Of a DNA stretch of 64,000 nt, positions 1 through 11,309 are shown piece by piece. The position numbers and the translations under genes were made by a program. Below the pieces are notes generated by a model. It was given only the letters and a program-made list of their open reading frames with translations, ran no database searches and was not told where the DNA came from. The stretch's first letter is position 1. Each line of letters begins with the position of its first letter. Origin of the DNA: Mesodorylaimus sp. YZB2_4 (taxonomy: Eukaryota > Nematoda > Enoplea > Dorylaimida > Dorylaimidae); NCBI GenBank assembly GCA_030248295.1, contig JASANH010001263.1:248001-312000 (forward strand), in the 5' to 3' direction.

Positions 1-81
1 AAAGTGAGAGCAACAACGAGTGCTTTCTGACAGCTCCTCAAAAATCCACGAAGCAGGTAAAGTAACTAGAATCAAGCTAAT

Positions 82-696
82 ATGGCTTTTGATCCAGTGA
101 GACTGTGGATGTGAATGAACTGTACCTTTCACAGGACGTTCAATGGTCTGAAGGTTCGTCGATGAGCATCACCTGTCGAGAGAATGTTGAAAAAGCATTT
201 GGATGTGACTCGGACCACGATGACGAGGACGTGGCTGAGTGGAAGGAAATACTCAAGCCCCCCACGCCACCTGATGGCTACATATGCCGGATATGTTACA
301 AGCCAGGCCACTATATCAACTACTGTGAGCAGGTAACATTGTGTCTTTGGGACAAATAGCAGGTCTGGCTGCACAGGAAATCCATGACTTTGCAGGCACC
401 GCCTCGATTCACCTTCCGAACACCTTACCAAGGCACAAAACGCTGTTTTGGTTTCTTTCAATGTTCAGACTGCCATAGGCAATGGATATCCCACAACTCA
501 TGGGCAGAACTGGGGCAACAGTGTCGGAGGTGTAAGAAAGCAGTCTTCCCTGGAAAGCAGGTAAGCGAGGCCAATACAACTTTACCATGCCAGCTGAAGG
601 CATATTTTACTGTTGCAGTTTCCGTTTCACCAAGTGCCACTCAGACTACTCAAAGCAGCCCGCAAAAAGACTCACCTTTTCTTGAACCGTGATTGA
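82..696 (+). CDS. ZCCHC24-like zinc-knuckle protein, C-terminal part
   Basis: This is the 3' part of a gene resembling vertebrate ZCCHC24. Exons: about 135-332 (acceptor cacag, donor gtaaca), 396-560 (acceptor ttgcag, donor gtaagc) and probably 619-696, ending in TGA. The first exon encodes an acidic stretch and a CCHC knuckle (CRICYKPGHYINYC). The second begins with TPYQGTKRCFG and continues with a CxxC...CxxC zinc ribbon (FQCSDCHRQW, CRRCKKAV), the segment best conserved with ZCCHC24; both junctions are phase 0. The family is thought to bind RNA; its role is poorly known. The 5' end is unclear: an ATG at 82 could open a five-codon exon, but that needs a 38-base intron, so earlier exons probably lie outside the window. 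The last exon does not match the family's final CxxC motif and is the weakest part. Confidence 0.75.
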
Positions 697-2234
697 GAAA
701 CTGGATGTCGGCTTGGACCTCTACTTGCTGCATGCTGAGGGAAGGTCATCAAAGCGCCCCTTGGCAGATGAGACGACGGATAACTGTTTTGTCTACCATG
801 TTCAATGTGGTAACGAAACTGGTTCACATTGTCTGACGGTCCTGTCGCCTTTTTTGGGCAGCAATAAAAACCACTGTAATTTGAGCAGACAGACTCACAA
901 TTCAGGTGGACACCCCTTCGGCTAGACGAAGCTGCCAAACTGGTCCCCATTGATTTCTTGCATGCATTGTACCATGACTGCATTTTGCGTGTTCTGACAA
1001 AACTAGCAAAACGAGTCCTCTAATCTGGTTCAAAGAACTCAGCCAACGAAGGATGGAATGCAAATAACTCGAATTTACAAAGCCATCTGACAATCAATAC
1101 AAATTCGACGTCCAGACACAATGCTGGCATCTAGGATTTTGACGCCTTGTTCCACCTCGTTTGCATTTAATGGTTTTGTATTTCAGTGAGAAGGCGAGGA
1201 AAGCAAACCTGGTTTTTCCGCTTTTCGGATACTCAAGGTGTGGCGTTTTTTACTGCTAGCGAAGGGTACCATTTGTGCAAAGACTGGCTTACTCATAGCA
1301 CGCAACCAAATCAGACAGGCCTGAAAACGGACATATACGCACAACATTCGCACCTAGCCAATAAGCTGATTCAAGCCGATTTAACAGCTTATTCACAACG
1401 GCTCTTGGCCTAAGATCAGTTAGTACCTCCAATTACGAGGTGGTGTGGGAAAGAGGACGGAAATAGTGACCAAGAATCACGCAATTAGGATTACAGTTAG
1501 CAGAAAAGCTTGAAAACTCGTTAGTATTTGATCAAGTCTACGCTCACTTTACGTCATCCCTTCCAGTTTTACAAACGAAACTGTTCTCACAATTGGACCT
1601 GCTATGAATTTTAGCGCTGTGGATTGGTTTTGTCGTGGGTGTTCTAGAGCCTATAAAAACGACGGCCCAGCCGGGACACGTTTGGTCTCATTAAAAGGAA
1701 ACTATTGGGTAGAAGTGGGGCGGTCGTCAGCTAGGAGACATCGATCACACCTTTCCTACCTCCGAGTGACAGGTGAAAGGTCGGAGATGGACACACAGTC
1801 TCTGCAAAATAGTGCGCTGTGACAAGATCTATGGTCGAGGGAGGAAAGGAAAGAAACGGAGGGAAGATTGAGTAGCCGGCACTGATTGTGCGCCTTTGTC
1901 TACTTCTAAGTTACCTGGAGCTAGTTAGCGATGGCTGGAGGTAGATACTGGCGCTCGCTAGGGCAATAATCGATACTTCTCCATACCCACCTTGTGCTCT
2001 GTTTATCCGCTTTTCTCACGCGTTCTTATGTTCTGTCCGTCCTGTTTCTCTCTCGGGCTGTTCTTTCTAATCGGAGGAAGTACGCGATCCCTGTGGGAGT
2101 TTGGACAGAATTGTCTTGAAGTCAAGGTGACCGCACTTTGCGAAAACAGACACGCCCTGTCTTCCATAGGACCACTGCCTATCTCCCCATAAAAGGCAAC
2201 TGTACTAGCGAGTAATTCTTTATAGGCACATATC
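697..2234. other. Intergenic / UTR stretch, no gene seen
   Basis: Between the ZCCHC24-like gene and the transporter only short open frames without recognisable motifs are present. It presumably holds the 3' UTR of the first gene and the promoter and 5' UTR of the second. Confidence 0.5.
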
Positions 2235-3962
2235 ATGGCGAGTTCTATGGCGGGTGAAATGAAGCGACGACTGGTGAACTTGGCACGATTGATCACCATC
2301 GAACCAATCGTATTCTTCAATTTTTTGGCTCTACCGTTCTTCCACGTTTCTCAACACGCCATTTTGTACAAAAGTGTCTGCTTACAAAACTATGCTTCGT
2401 CTGTTCCTGGCGACTCTCACGCCTGCGATCATCTGCAAAACAATTCGAATTTGGAAGATCTGGTTCAGAAGGATGCCTCGTCCTGGAACATGTACCTGTC
2501 ATTGAGCTATCTGATACCAGCCATCGCCTCCGACATATTCTTGGGGGCGTGGAGTGATCGTAATGGTCGCAAAGTGAGCATCCTGATCGGGTTCGCTGGC
2601 CTGATCGCTACCAGTGTGGCCTATATCGTATTGGCCATGTACCCCCATATGCCATTGTACATACTGGTTCTCGCCAACATTGTCGCAGGGGCCACCGGTT
2701 ATATAGCCATAGTACTCATATCGTCATTTGCTTACTTGACCGACGTGGTGCCCAACAAGGCCAAGTTGACATTTCGCATGATCGTCGTCCTCTCGTTCAG
2801 ATGGGCGGCCGATGTGGTTGGTTCATTCGCGACCAGTATCGTCCTACGGGTCTCCAATGCAGCAGTCACCATGCTCTTGGCGCAAGTCTTTTACGCCATG
2901 GGATTCTTCTATGCGTTAGTGCGCCTTCATCAAATGCCTCCCGAACAATTGAGAAAATTGACTATCATGGAAAACGAAAAGCGGAAAGCCGCCCAAGCCG
3001 CAGATGGAAAAATTGATAAGGAGCCCTCGAATGATAAGCCTATCAGTGAGATATCAGCAGCCAAAACCGACAAGGAGAAACAAGCTTTAGAGGAAGTGAA
3101 GAAAGGCAAAGTGCAGACGGGATGCTGCAAAGAGTTCGTCCAAACTTGCATCTTCGTCCTCCATCTGTACCGCGATGTGTGGCGAACACTGGTCAGGCCT
3201 CGTAAGCAGCATCGACGTATCCACTTGTTTGTGTGCACCGTAGTCTTCTTCTGTTTCATGGTCTCCGAAGTAGGTCTGCAGCAAGGCCCTATCATGAGTC
3301 TGTACGTGTTCCACCGTCCCTTCTATTGGTCCCCTTCAGCACTGGGCACCTACAGGGGTGTGCAGAGTGTATGCGCCCTGGCTGGTTGCATATTTGGTGC
3401 CCTGATCAACAAGTACTTGCACCTGGAGGACACCACCCTTATGCTAGCGAGTATCGCCTCTGGCTTCGTTCACTTATCCCTGGTCGGCCTGTCCCAGTGG
3501 ACGTGGATGCTGTACGCGGCCACCGTTATTGGTGCTTTCTATTCATTGCTGGTCCCATCGGTCAAGGCATTCATCGTTCGTCTGGTCGAATCGGACGAAG
3601 TTGGCAAGACTCTGGCCGCCACTGGCATCGCGGCTGATTTTGCCTTCGTCTGCAGCACTATCCTCTTCACCAACATTTACCGGGTAACTGTTACCAGCTA
3701 CCCCGGGACAGTGTTCCTCGTCGCCGCAGCCACTCTGCTCTGCTGTTTCGCTATAATCCTCTGGATGCGCATCGACCGCAATCGGCAACAACGTCAAAGT
3801 GAGCCGTCATCGCCCGACAAATCTACTTCGCCCTCCATTATCCGACCCATCATCGAAGTGGCCTCTTATTCGATGACTTCTGCTCCGCCCACACCCACTC
3901 TTTTCAAAGGCGGTCCTTACATCTCTACTGACCGCGGCAACGTCGAGGTCGTCAAATTATGA
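2235..3962 (+). CDS. SLC46-type major facilitator transporter
   Basis: Single-exon gene of 575 residues, a 12-helix major facilitator. Helix 1 starts near residue 22, then a long first extracellular loop with cysteines and an N-glycosylation site (NNSN, about 69-72), then helix 2 and the signature loop GAWSDRNGRK (about 104-113), the MFS motif A. A charged, lysine-rich cytoplasmic loop (about 235-290) separates the two six-helix halves; the tail from about 515 is Ser/Pro/Thr-rich and probably cytosolic. The loop layout fits the SLC46 family (SLC46A1 is the proton-coupled folate transporter; other members move different solutes or muropeptides), but the substrate cannot be read from sequence. 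The ATG at 2235 is the first in frame; a second at 2247 is possible. Lack of introns is unusual beside its intron-rich neighbours. Confidence 0.85.
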   Translation: MASSMAGEMKRRLVNLARLITIEPIVFFNFLALPFFHVSQHAILYKSVCLQNYASSVPGDSHACDHLQNNSNLEDLVQKDASSWNMYLSLSYLIPAIASDIFLGAWSDRNGRKVSILIGFAGLIATSVAYIVLAMYPHMPLYILVLANIVAGATGYIAIVLISSFAYLTDVVPNKAKLTFRMIVVLSFRWAADVVGSFATSIVLRVSNAAVTMLLAQVFYAMGFFYALVRLHQMPPEQLRKLTIMENEKRKAAQAADGKIDKEPSNDKPISEISAAKTDKEKQALEEVKKGKVQTGCCKEFVQTCIFVLHLYRDVWRTLVRPRKQHRRIHLFVCTVVFFCFMVSEVGLQQGPIMSLYVFHRPFYWSPSALGTYRGVQSVCALAGCIFGALINKYLHLEDTTLMLASIASGFVHLSLVGLSQWTWMLYAATVIGAFYSLLVPSVKAFIVRLVESDEVGKTLAATGIAADFAFVCSTILFTNIYRVTVTSYPGTVFLVAAATLLCCFAIILWMRIDRNRQQRQSEPSSPDKSTSPSIIRPIIEVASYSMTSAPPTPTLFKGGPYISTDRGNVEVVKL

Positions 3963-4904
3963 TCACTTACATCACAAATCGTATTCGAGTACACGTTGTA
4001 GAATAGGACGTTGAACCATTCGTGTTATTGCTATCAAATGAATGCGCATTCGACTATGTGCTATGGACTCTGTCGCTCTGCAACCATTCACTTCACATAC
4101 CCTCTATCCACCCAAAACAAAACTTATTGTACAACATCGCAAAAACTCGAAGAAATAGGAACGTATTACATGACCGAGAAAGGTCAGACACCCAAGAGAG
4201 ACCAGGCATAATAATAGTAGCACGAAGAACCATATCCACCTAACCACAAAAACCTCCCGTAACAAAAAAACCAAAAAATAATATCATCAGGACTGAAATT
4301 CCGACCAGTCTTGACCCCTGTCAAAACTGCGGCCTGATAAACGTTTGCAATATAAACTCGCCCCGCCCTACAAGCACCCCATGAGAAAGTAAAAATATAC
4401 AACAAGAATGAAATATGATAACTATATGGCATCAAGCAAACATACCACTCGTGCACTCTTCAAATCACAGTTGATTCAGTAGCCAGTAGCGTTGAATATC
4501 CCGTTGTCACCGCTCCGTATCGAAGTCCTTTTGTCGGTTATCCTAAAACGAAAACAAGACTCGTCATTTTGGACGTGCATACACCAAAACACGCTTGGTT
4601 AGTAGAGCACAGACTGAAGCAAGCAAAAGCTTTTCAAAGTTATCAATTGCAGCACTTGCCTCCTCGTCATCTCTGTATTCATCAGCCTTGGCATTTGGAT
4701 TCAAATGGCGTCCGAGTAGTTCGATGTCATGATAACCAGCACCAGCACCCTCACCGCCATCACCATCACCATCTAGATCACAAGGTTAGTACAGATTTCA
4801 GTGTGTCCTGACTCAGTGCCAAGCACCACCTACTAGTCTGGAGCAGTCCCTGCCGACTCACAGGTTCTCATGAGGAATAGCCCTTCGACGCACAGTATCT
4901 CGGA
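3963..4904. other. Convergent 3' intergenic stretch
   Basis: Lies between the transporter (+) and the GOLIM4-like gene (-), so it should hold the two 3' UTRs. Short histidine- and proline-rich frames near 4570-4810 look like composition rather than coding. No RNA gene or repeat recognised. Confidence 0.5.
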
Positions 4905-6733
4905 TTAGTAAGCATGGGCACTGGTTGCCTTACCTAGTCCTGGCGCGGCTTTCTTAGCATTTTGTGGCGCAGCTTGTACGGGCGGCGGTGCTTGTTGCTG
5001 CACGGGTTGCTGAGCCGCGGGGAATGGAACAGGCGGCGGTGCTTGAACGATGGCTGGAGCAGCGGGCGCTCCGACGGGATTATTTGGTTTGGCCATCAGC
5101 AATTGTTGTTGCTCTTCCCCCAAAGGATGTTGCAAGACGGGAGCAGGCGGATTGACTTGTCCATCGGCTGGCACTTGCTGTTGTTGCAGAGGCACTTGTC
5201 GTTGAGCATATAATTGCTGTTGCTGTTTTTCGGCTATCGGAACAGCGACTTGCTCAGGCTGCGGTGCCTGTGCAACAGTCTGCGGTCTCGGTGGAAATCC
5301 CGCATTCCCTTGAGGCAATTGACCAACTGCTTGCTGTGACTGGGCGCTGCCATTGACGATGGGTGCCGCCAAGATCGATTGCTGGGTGCCAGCAGGTTGC
5401 TGAACAACCTGTTGCATCTGATTTGGCAGCAGCTGCACCTAAAAACAGAGAAACGTGAAAAGTGTGAAGTGTAGTGTAAAAATTGAGCACCCTCGTAACA
5501 TGCTATATGTACAGTTCTAATCCCTACTCTAATCCCTTAATCATGCTCAATTACGGCCACCTACTGTATTCCCAGTAATCCCCCCTTTATCTATTGTATG
5601 AAGACCTATTCACCCTTGAATCTAAAAACTAGATGCAAGTGCACGGTTAATATTCAGTCACAAATCCGGTTTTTTACTGCAAGAGCCTCCATCCCTGATC
5701 GCTCTAATACCGTAGAAGGCAGGACCTACGAACATACCGGTTCTTTGAGCGTGGCGGAATTATGCGAAGGCTGCACCTGAACACCCGACAGCGAAGGATG
5801 CTGCTGCTTCTCTTGTTCTAATTGCTGTTGAAGCAGAACCACCTGATCCGTACTTTTGTTTAGCGCAGCGTATAACTGGATTACAAGCGCGTTCAATCGA
5901 GTGTTTTCTCCCTGCAAGGAAAAGTGCGCAGCTAGGTTTCGAGTCTCCGCTAAATACCTACTTTGCCTGAATAGAAAAACTAAGATTAGAGATTAGATCG
6001 CCATAACCATGGGAAGAAACCGCGTGGCTAGGCAGACTCAAATTATAGTAAAGCATACTTTATACGTCTCGGCTTCCTTGGCGTATTGATCTTTGACTTG
6101 GGCCACATCAACGCCGGCTTTGCTTACAGCTTTTTCAGACGCTTCCTTAGCCGCTTTCAAATCAGCTACTTGCTTTTGGAGAGCCGTTTGCTGCTCTTGA
6201 AGGGCCTTCAATTCCGTCTTTAAAAAAGCAGCAGTCACATCAAAGGATATTAGACACCTGCAAGGGGTCTCTTACTTGGCTCTTCTCGTAGTCGGCCTTA
6301 GCTGTCTTCAGATTATTCGAGACTTCTGAACCAAGACAAAAGAGCAAATTCAGAACGAGTACAAAATGAAAAAAGAATAATCGTATCTTACCATTTATGC
6401 GCTTACTACAAGCTTCTTTATCTCCATTAAGTGCCTTTTCTAACCTCGATTTGTGTTCGTACACAACTAAAAAAACGGACATTCGGGCTGTGCGAACCAA
6501 TGCAAGCCTGCTGCATTACCTTGCAACTGAGCAGATATCGAATCAAGCTTTTGTTGACAACGATTCGTTTCGATTTCCTTGGACTTTAGCAATGCCAAGG
6601 ATTCGTTGTAGTAATACAAAAATATTGTAAATAGGAAGACTATGAAAATGATAACGAAAGAACGGTAACTGCACAGAAATCGTTGCAAATACATTCGAAA
6701 TCCGCCACTGTAGTGATGTGTTCCGCTGTACAT
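4905..6733 (-). CDS. GOLIM4: GOLIM4/GPP130-like Golgi coiled-coil membrane protein
   Basis: Six exons on the minus strand: 6733-6520, 6466-6392, 6325-6276, 6217-6059, 5911-5738 and 5438-4905; the joined frame is 401 residues. A short cytosolic N-terminus is followed by one hydrophobic helix (about 26-42), a type II signal anchor, then a coiled coil (about 45-200) and a long Gln/Pro/Ala-rich lumenal tail (about 225-401). The match that identifies it is SISAQLQ-VVYEHKSRLEKAL across the exon 1/2 junction, nearly the human GOLIM4 sequence at the same place after the anchor. GOLIM4 is a cis-Golgi protein that cycles through endosomes. The tail is shorter than in vertebrates (about 700 residues) and Q/P-rich rather than Glu-rich. 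It is divergent with CNOT2, about 0.8 kb away. Confidence 0.8.
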
Positions 6734-7548
6734 TATTTGTTACTTCGATCGAAGTTTAAGATAACCTGCCACTACTGTAACTTTCACAAAATTACGACAA
6801 TCTCAATCGATGTTGAAAGTCTGCGAATCATCGTCGCAGCGTCGGGCACAAAGAAAGTGGAATTACTAACTAACTTGAAATATGACAGCCGGGCTTCAAC
6901 GTGCCTGACGTTCAGAGACGCTATTCATTATTTACTGCCCATAAATGAAAAACGAATCTGAAAAAAAAACTGCCAGCACTTTAACGAGCGCGCACAGCTA
7001 TTTGATAAATGTAGGTTATGGCTGCGCCTTTAAAATCGATTATTCGCTGTCAAATAAAGTTCAAGACAGTTACGCCAATTTTTTTTAATTTCGCGATTCA
7101 GCAATGTTTTTTTTTACTACGGTTCACATCACTGACTTAAAAATCTGATCTGAAACTTAAGCATGCATGCAAGGCACGTTGAGCGCACGGGTGCGCAAGA
7201 CACGAGCGAATGGAGCAATCGCACGGTGCGCATTGAATTTTTGGGACGTGTAGTTCGTGAACGTGTAGAACGAGAAAAATAACTAGAACAAAAAAGATAT
7301 TTTCACGTCCATTTTCACATCTCCTCGTTTATGCGTGGTTTGCAAGACGGTTTGGACGATTTTATGTAAGATGTATTGAAGTGTATCTGCCGAACAAACA
7401 GTAGAAATTTATTGACGAATTCTAGCGTTAAATCATCTCATTAGCGAGAAACCAAATCGTTTCTCGATCATTATTCCACTGTCGATCGGTCATACCTATG
7501 CTGGTTTATTTTCGAACGGGGTATCGTGCAAGCTGGTCATCCTAGCTC
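6734..7548. promoter_or_regulatory. Divergent promoter region between GOLIM4-like gene and CNOT2
   Basis: About 815 bases separate two genes transcribed away from each other, so both promoters should lie here. The stretch has A/T-rich runs (near 6961 and 7080) and no open frame with coding character. No TATA box or named operator is certain. Confidence 0.4.
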
Positions 7549-10368
7549 ATGTCAAATTTTCAATCACCATTCAGAGACGTAAGTTTATATGGTTTTTCTT
7601 GCGTGGCACGAACGGTTTTTGTTTCGGTGTACAGTGCAGCTGTACTGGAAGTCCTTGGGCGTGTATACTGCTTTGTTTTCATTGCTTTCCATTGCTTGCA
7701 ATACTGTAATAGAGTTAGAGCGTTTCGCGGGAACCTTTGGGTTGGCTTACTAATTTCCGTCTCCCTATTTTAGGAATGTAAAAAAGCTCTGATTTTCTTT
7801 TCAGATGGTTTCGGTGCCTTCACAGTTAAACGCAGCCGCTTTTGGTTCGTCTTCAAATTCGACGAACGCGTTTTCTGGATCGCAAAGTCCGTTTGCATTC
7901 AGCGGCAATTCAGGAAGTGGAGGACTCGGACCATCGCAGTCTTCATCATCGCTCGGTCAAGCGGTGCATCAACGGCCAACAACTCTTGGCGGGATGGGTG
8001 GATTATTTGGTAACATCGGGGCAGGTGGCTCGATTGGCTTTGGCGCTGCTGGTCGTTCTATGACGCCAAATCCTTCGAGCGGGCCACCGCCGCCAGGACT
8101 ATTTCAACAGCAATCAACTCCTCAGCAAGCATTGCCGCCATCTATTCTAACACCGACGGGGCAGCAACCGACTCAACAACATTCTCCCGGTGGTGGTGCT
8201 TTACCGTCGCTTTTGAGCGGCCCACCGCCAGCGTCCAGGAACTTGTTGCCAACGCTGCTCAACGGTGTTGGAGGGAGCAGTGGACCGGGCTCCTCAACAT
8301 CCGGATTGCCCCCATTAGGCGCGCCCAGCAGCAGTCAGGGCTCATTCAGCGGGTAAGACAAACATGGTCACCTGATGCCATCGTCAGCTACAGTGTCCTG
8401 GTTTGCAGGTCGAACACAATGGCCAATTTCTTTTCGCATAGTGGACCAGGTGGTGGCAGCAGTGGAATTGGGAATTCTACAACTAGCAATTTTTCGTTCG
8501 GCGGCTCGCCTGTACGAGCACTTTCGTCTTTGGGAGCGCCGCAGTCGTCGGTACAACAGGGGCAACAGCAGAAGCAAGCGCAAACGTCTGGCATTTCGGG
8601 CCTTTTGTCTATTGCCTCAAAAGATGCGTTGCGTAAGTGTCACGCCAAATTCGTAGTTTATTTACCTGAAACGGCGTATTCTTTTTAGTTTCGATACGAG
8701 GCGGAGGTGGCAATGTCCCATTCGAGAACGATTTTCTTCTTCATTCGTCACCGTTTTCATCGTCTTCGACATCTGCAATGGGCGCTCCACCTCCGATCGG
8801 TCCTGGTTTGCCACCCAAAGGCGACTCGAGCAGTACAGGTCAACAGCAAGCGGCAACAGCAGCCACGTTAGCCTTGTTGAATCGGTACATGGGCGGTGGC
8901 ATGAAAGGATTCGCTGATTTCCATTCGTCGCAATATCCAACATCGCTCGGACATCACAACTCGAGTACTCCGCTGGGTTTCAATGAAAATGAATTCCCAT
9001 CTTTATCCGCACAATCATCAATTATTGGTCGAGGCGCAGCTGGATTTGGAGGTATGCCACCAGGACCGATTGGTTCGTCGTTCGGAGGCTCGAGGGGTTC
9101 TGCGGGTGCTGGGAGCAGGTCGGCATATGGTATGCATACACTCGGATTGTCTCTGTACGCTTAGCTAATCAAGTCTCATTGTTTTTAGCCAACCTCATGA
9201 AACAAACGGTCGATCCGCAGCCTGAGTTTCAAATACACAACGAGGACTTTCCGGCGTTACCCGGTTCGCAAGATACGGCCAACAACAAAGTCAATTCAGT
9301 AAGTCCTTCTTATCGTTAGTTTGTTCAGGACTTGTCATGTTAATGTCGTTGACGCGGTTGGTTCAGCCATCTGCAACAGCCAGCGGCGACGCTTTGAAAG
9401 ATGGTCGGTTTTCTGGTGATGGAAGGACACAACAGCAGACTAAACGTGGCATTCAGACACATCCTGATGGTTAGTGGTGGCTGGGTGTACTATCTGAGGA
9501 TTGTAGACTGCAGTACCGTTTTGCAGGCACCGTTACTGGAATACCAGCGGGCATGTTAAACGACCAATTCGGCATGGTGGGCTTATTAACATTTCTACGG
9601 GCGATCGAAACCGACCCCAGTATTGTTTCCTTGGCGCTCGGACACGACCTCACTCAACTTGGTTTGAATTTGAATGCACCCGAGTAAGATGACCAAGTGT
9701 TGTTGTTCGCGATGGTTTGATAGGTTTTTTGTGTTGTCGCAGGAAGAACCTGTATCAGACTTTCGGCGGACCATGGTCGGACGTACAGTGCCGTCCGCAG
9801 GATATCGACTGCCATGTGCCAAGCGAGTATATGACCAATGCTGCGATCGCTGACAAACTTGCACCAATCAAGCTGAATCGATACGGAGAGGACTTACTAT
9901 TTTATTTATTCTACAATTTTGGAGGCGAAATGTTTCAATTGGCGGCTGCTGCCGAGCTGTGAGTCTTATCTTGTCCACCTGTCAGCGTAATGTGATAGAA
10001 GTATCGGATGCAGGTATAATCGAGATTGGCGATATCACAAGGAAGAACGAGTTTGGTTGTCACGCGCTCCAGGCATGGTGCCGTTGGAAAAATCGAGCAA
10101 TTTTGAACGGGGCACGTACTATGTATTCGACCCAAGCCATTGGCGAAAGGTGAGTCAAGTGTTTGATTAAAATTAGGTGTGCCATTATTGATTTTGCTTT
10201 CAGATTGCCAAAGAAATGCATTTGGAATATGACAAGTTGGAAGAACGGCCCATGCTTCCTCCGCAGTTGCAGCAACCGCAGCACATGCCGTCGTCGCAAT
10301 CGCAGCCAACGCATCAGCAGTCCTCGCAGTCGAGCATCGTCGCCCCTGGAGCCGCACAAACCAGCTAA
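7549..10368 (+). CDS. CNOT2: CCR4-NOT transcription complex subunit 2
   Basis: Ten exons: 7549-7578, 7805-8352, 8409-8632, 8689-9129, 9189-9298, 9367-9469, 9527-9683, 9743-9958, 10014-10149 and 10204-10368; 709 residues in frame. The N-terminal two thirds is low-complexity, rich in Gly, Ser, Gln and Pro. IHNEDFPALPG (near residue 430) and the C-terminal NOT2/3/5 box (about 490 to 690: DQFGMVGLLTF, CRPQDIDCHVPSEY, LNRYGEDLLFYL, LYNRDWRYHKEERVW, LEYDKLEERP) match human CNOT2 closely. CNOT2 pairs with CNOT3 and docks on CNOT1 in the deadenylase complex, acting in mRNA decay and transcription. Exon 1 codes only ten residues; translation could instead start at the in-frame ATG opening exon 2 (7805). 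Human N-terminal motifs are not recognisable. Confidence 0.95.
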
Positions 10369-11309
10369 CCCTTGTTGGACAGGAAGGCGGACGAGCAAGA
10401 TGGAATGGGATTATTTAAAAGTCTCGTCGATCTTGTAAGGGAGGTGCGGCTGTTGCAGTCGGCAAGGATTATCAGTTGTAAGTGACTCGCGTCGTCGTTT
10501 CTTGTTACGAAAGGTACGTAGCATGCTTCTCTGAGGTCTCTCTCGTGTCCAACTGCTCTTTCAGTGGAAGTAGGAGTCAGGTCATGAGAAACTATCTTAT
10601 GGCTGCTTTGACTTTTTTGTGCACATGTTTCTTCTCTTTGATTACTTGTTTTTGTGTTATCGCCTCGATCCAGGGACCCTATACACATTTTTTAATGGGT
10701 ACAAATTGCACGGAGAGACCGGAGCTTGCTTAGTTCTTTTTCTGTGATGGCGACGTGATGATGATTGCTTTTGTACCATCGTTTGTGCGAGTGAGGGGGG
10801 TTTGTTGATTCCATCCAAGTTTTATGAGGGGAGGAGTAAGCTGAAATAACATCTTTTTCGTCCATCCTGTTTTCTGGACTGACGGCGTTTTGGTTTTTTG
10901 ATAATGGATTTCTGACTACCCTGATAAGAAACAAGGCGAAGGCGGAGAATTTCTTGGTGACTGTCGAGACCTTGTTTCTTTTTGTTGCTTCTGTTAAAAA
11001 GATGGTTTCATCGTCGCTATGCGAAGGTGGAGCTAGCGAGTAGCCGAATGTGCCCATAACAGGAGCAGTGCAGTGTTGGCTATGTGAAATGGATGGAGTA
11101 GCAGTGGACTCTGTGTACGTAAGGCCTTCGTTTCGTATCTCTCCCCTCTCCTCAATAGTACATAGTAGCCGGTTTTCATTCGCAAGAGTTCGGCGAAAAA
11201 GTAAAAATGACAAATGATCTGTGTCAAGTGAATTGTGGGGATAAGTATTGCACGCATATCTGGATTCGTATTGGGTGACTGGGTTGTGACAGCTTGGTTT
11301 CAGGTGACG
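10369..11309. other. Intergenic / UTR stretch after CNOT2
   Basis: Holds the CNOT2 3' UTR and the TMEM53-like 5' region. A minus-strand open frame of 273 codons (10692-11513) has no recognisable domain and overlaps the next gene's coding exon, so I treat it as chance. An acceptor-like site just before 11304 suggests a spliced 5' UTR for the next gene. Confidence 0.45.

Noticed and set aside
384-692. Read-through of the ZCCHC24-like exon 2 as one long frame
   Set aside because: The conserved block ends exactly at a strong donor (CAG|gtaagc at 561) and the read-through tail has no family match.
4569-4811. His/Pro-rich frame after the transporter gene
   Set aside because: Low-complexity composition with no splice or start support; probably 3' UTR.
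7805-8356. Gly/Ser/Pro-rich repeat gene separate from CNOT2
   Set aside because: It continues in phase through splice sites into the CNOT2 C-terminal domain, so it is the CNOT2 N-terminal region.
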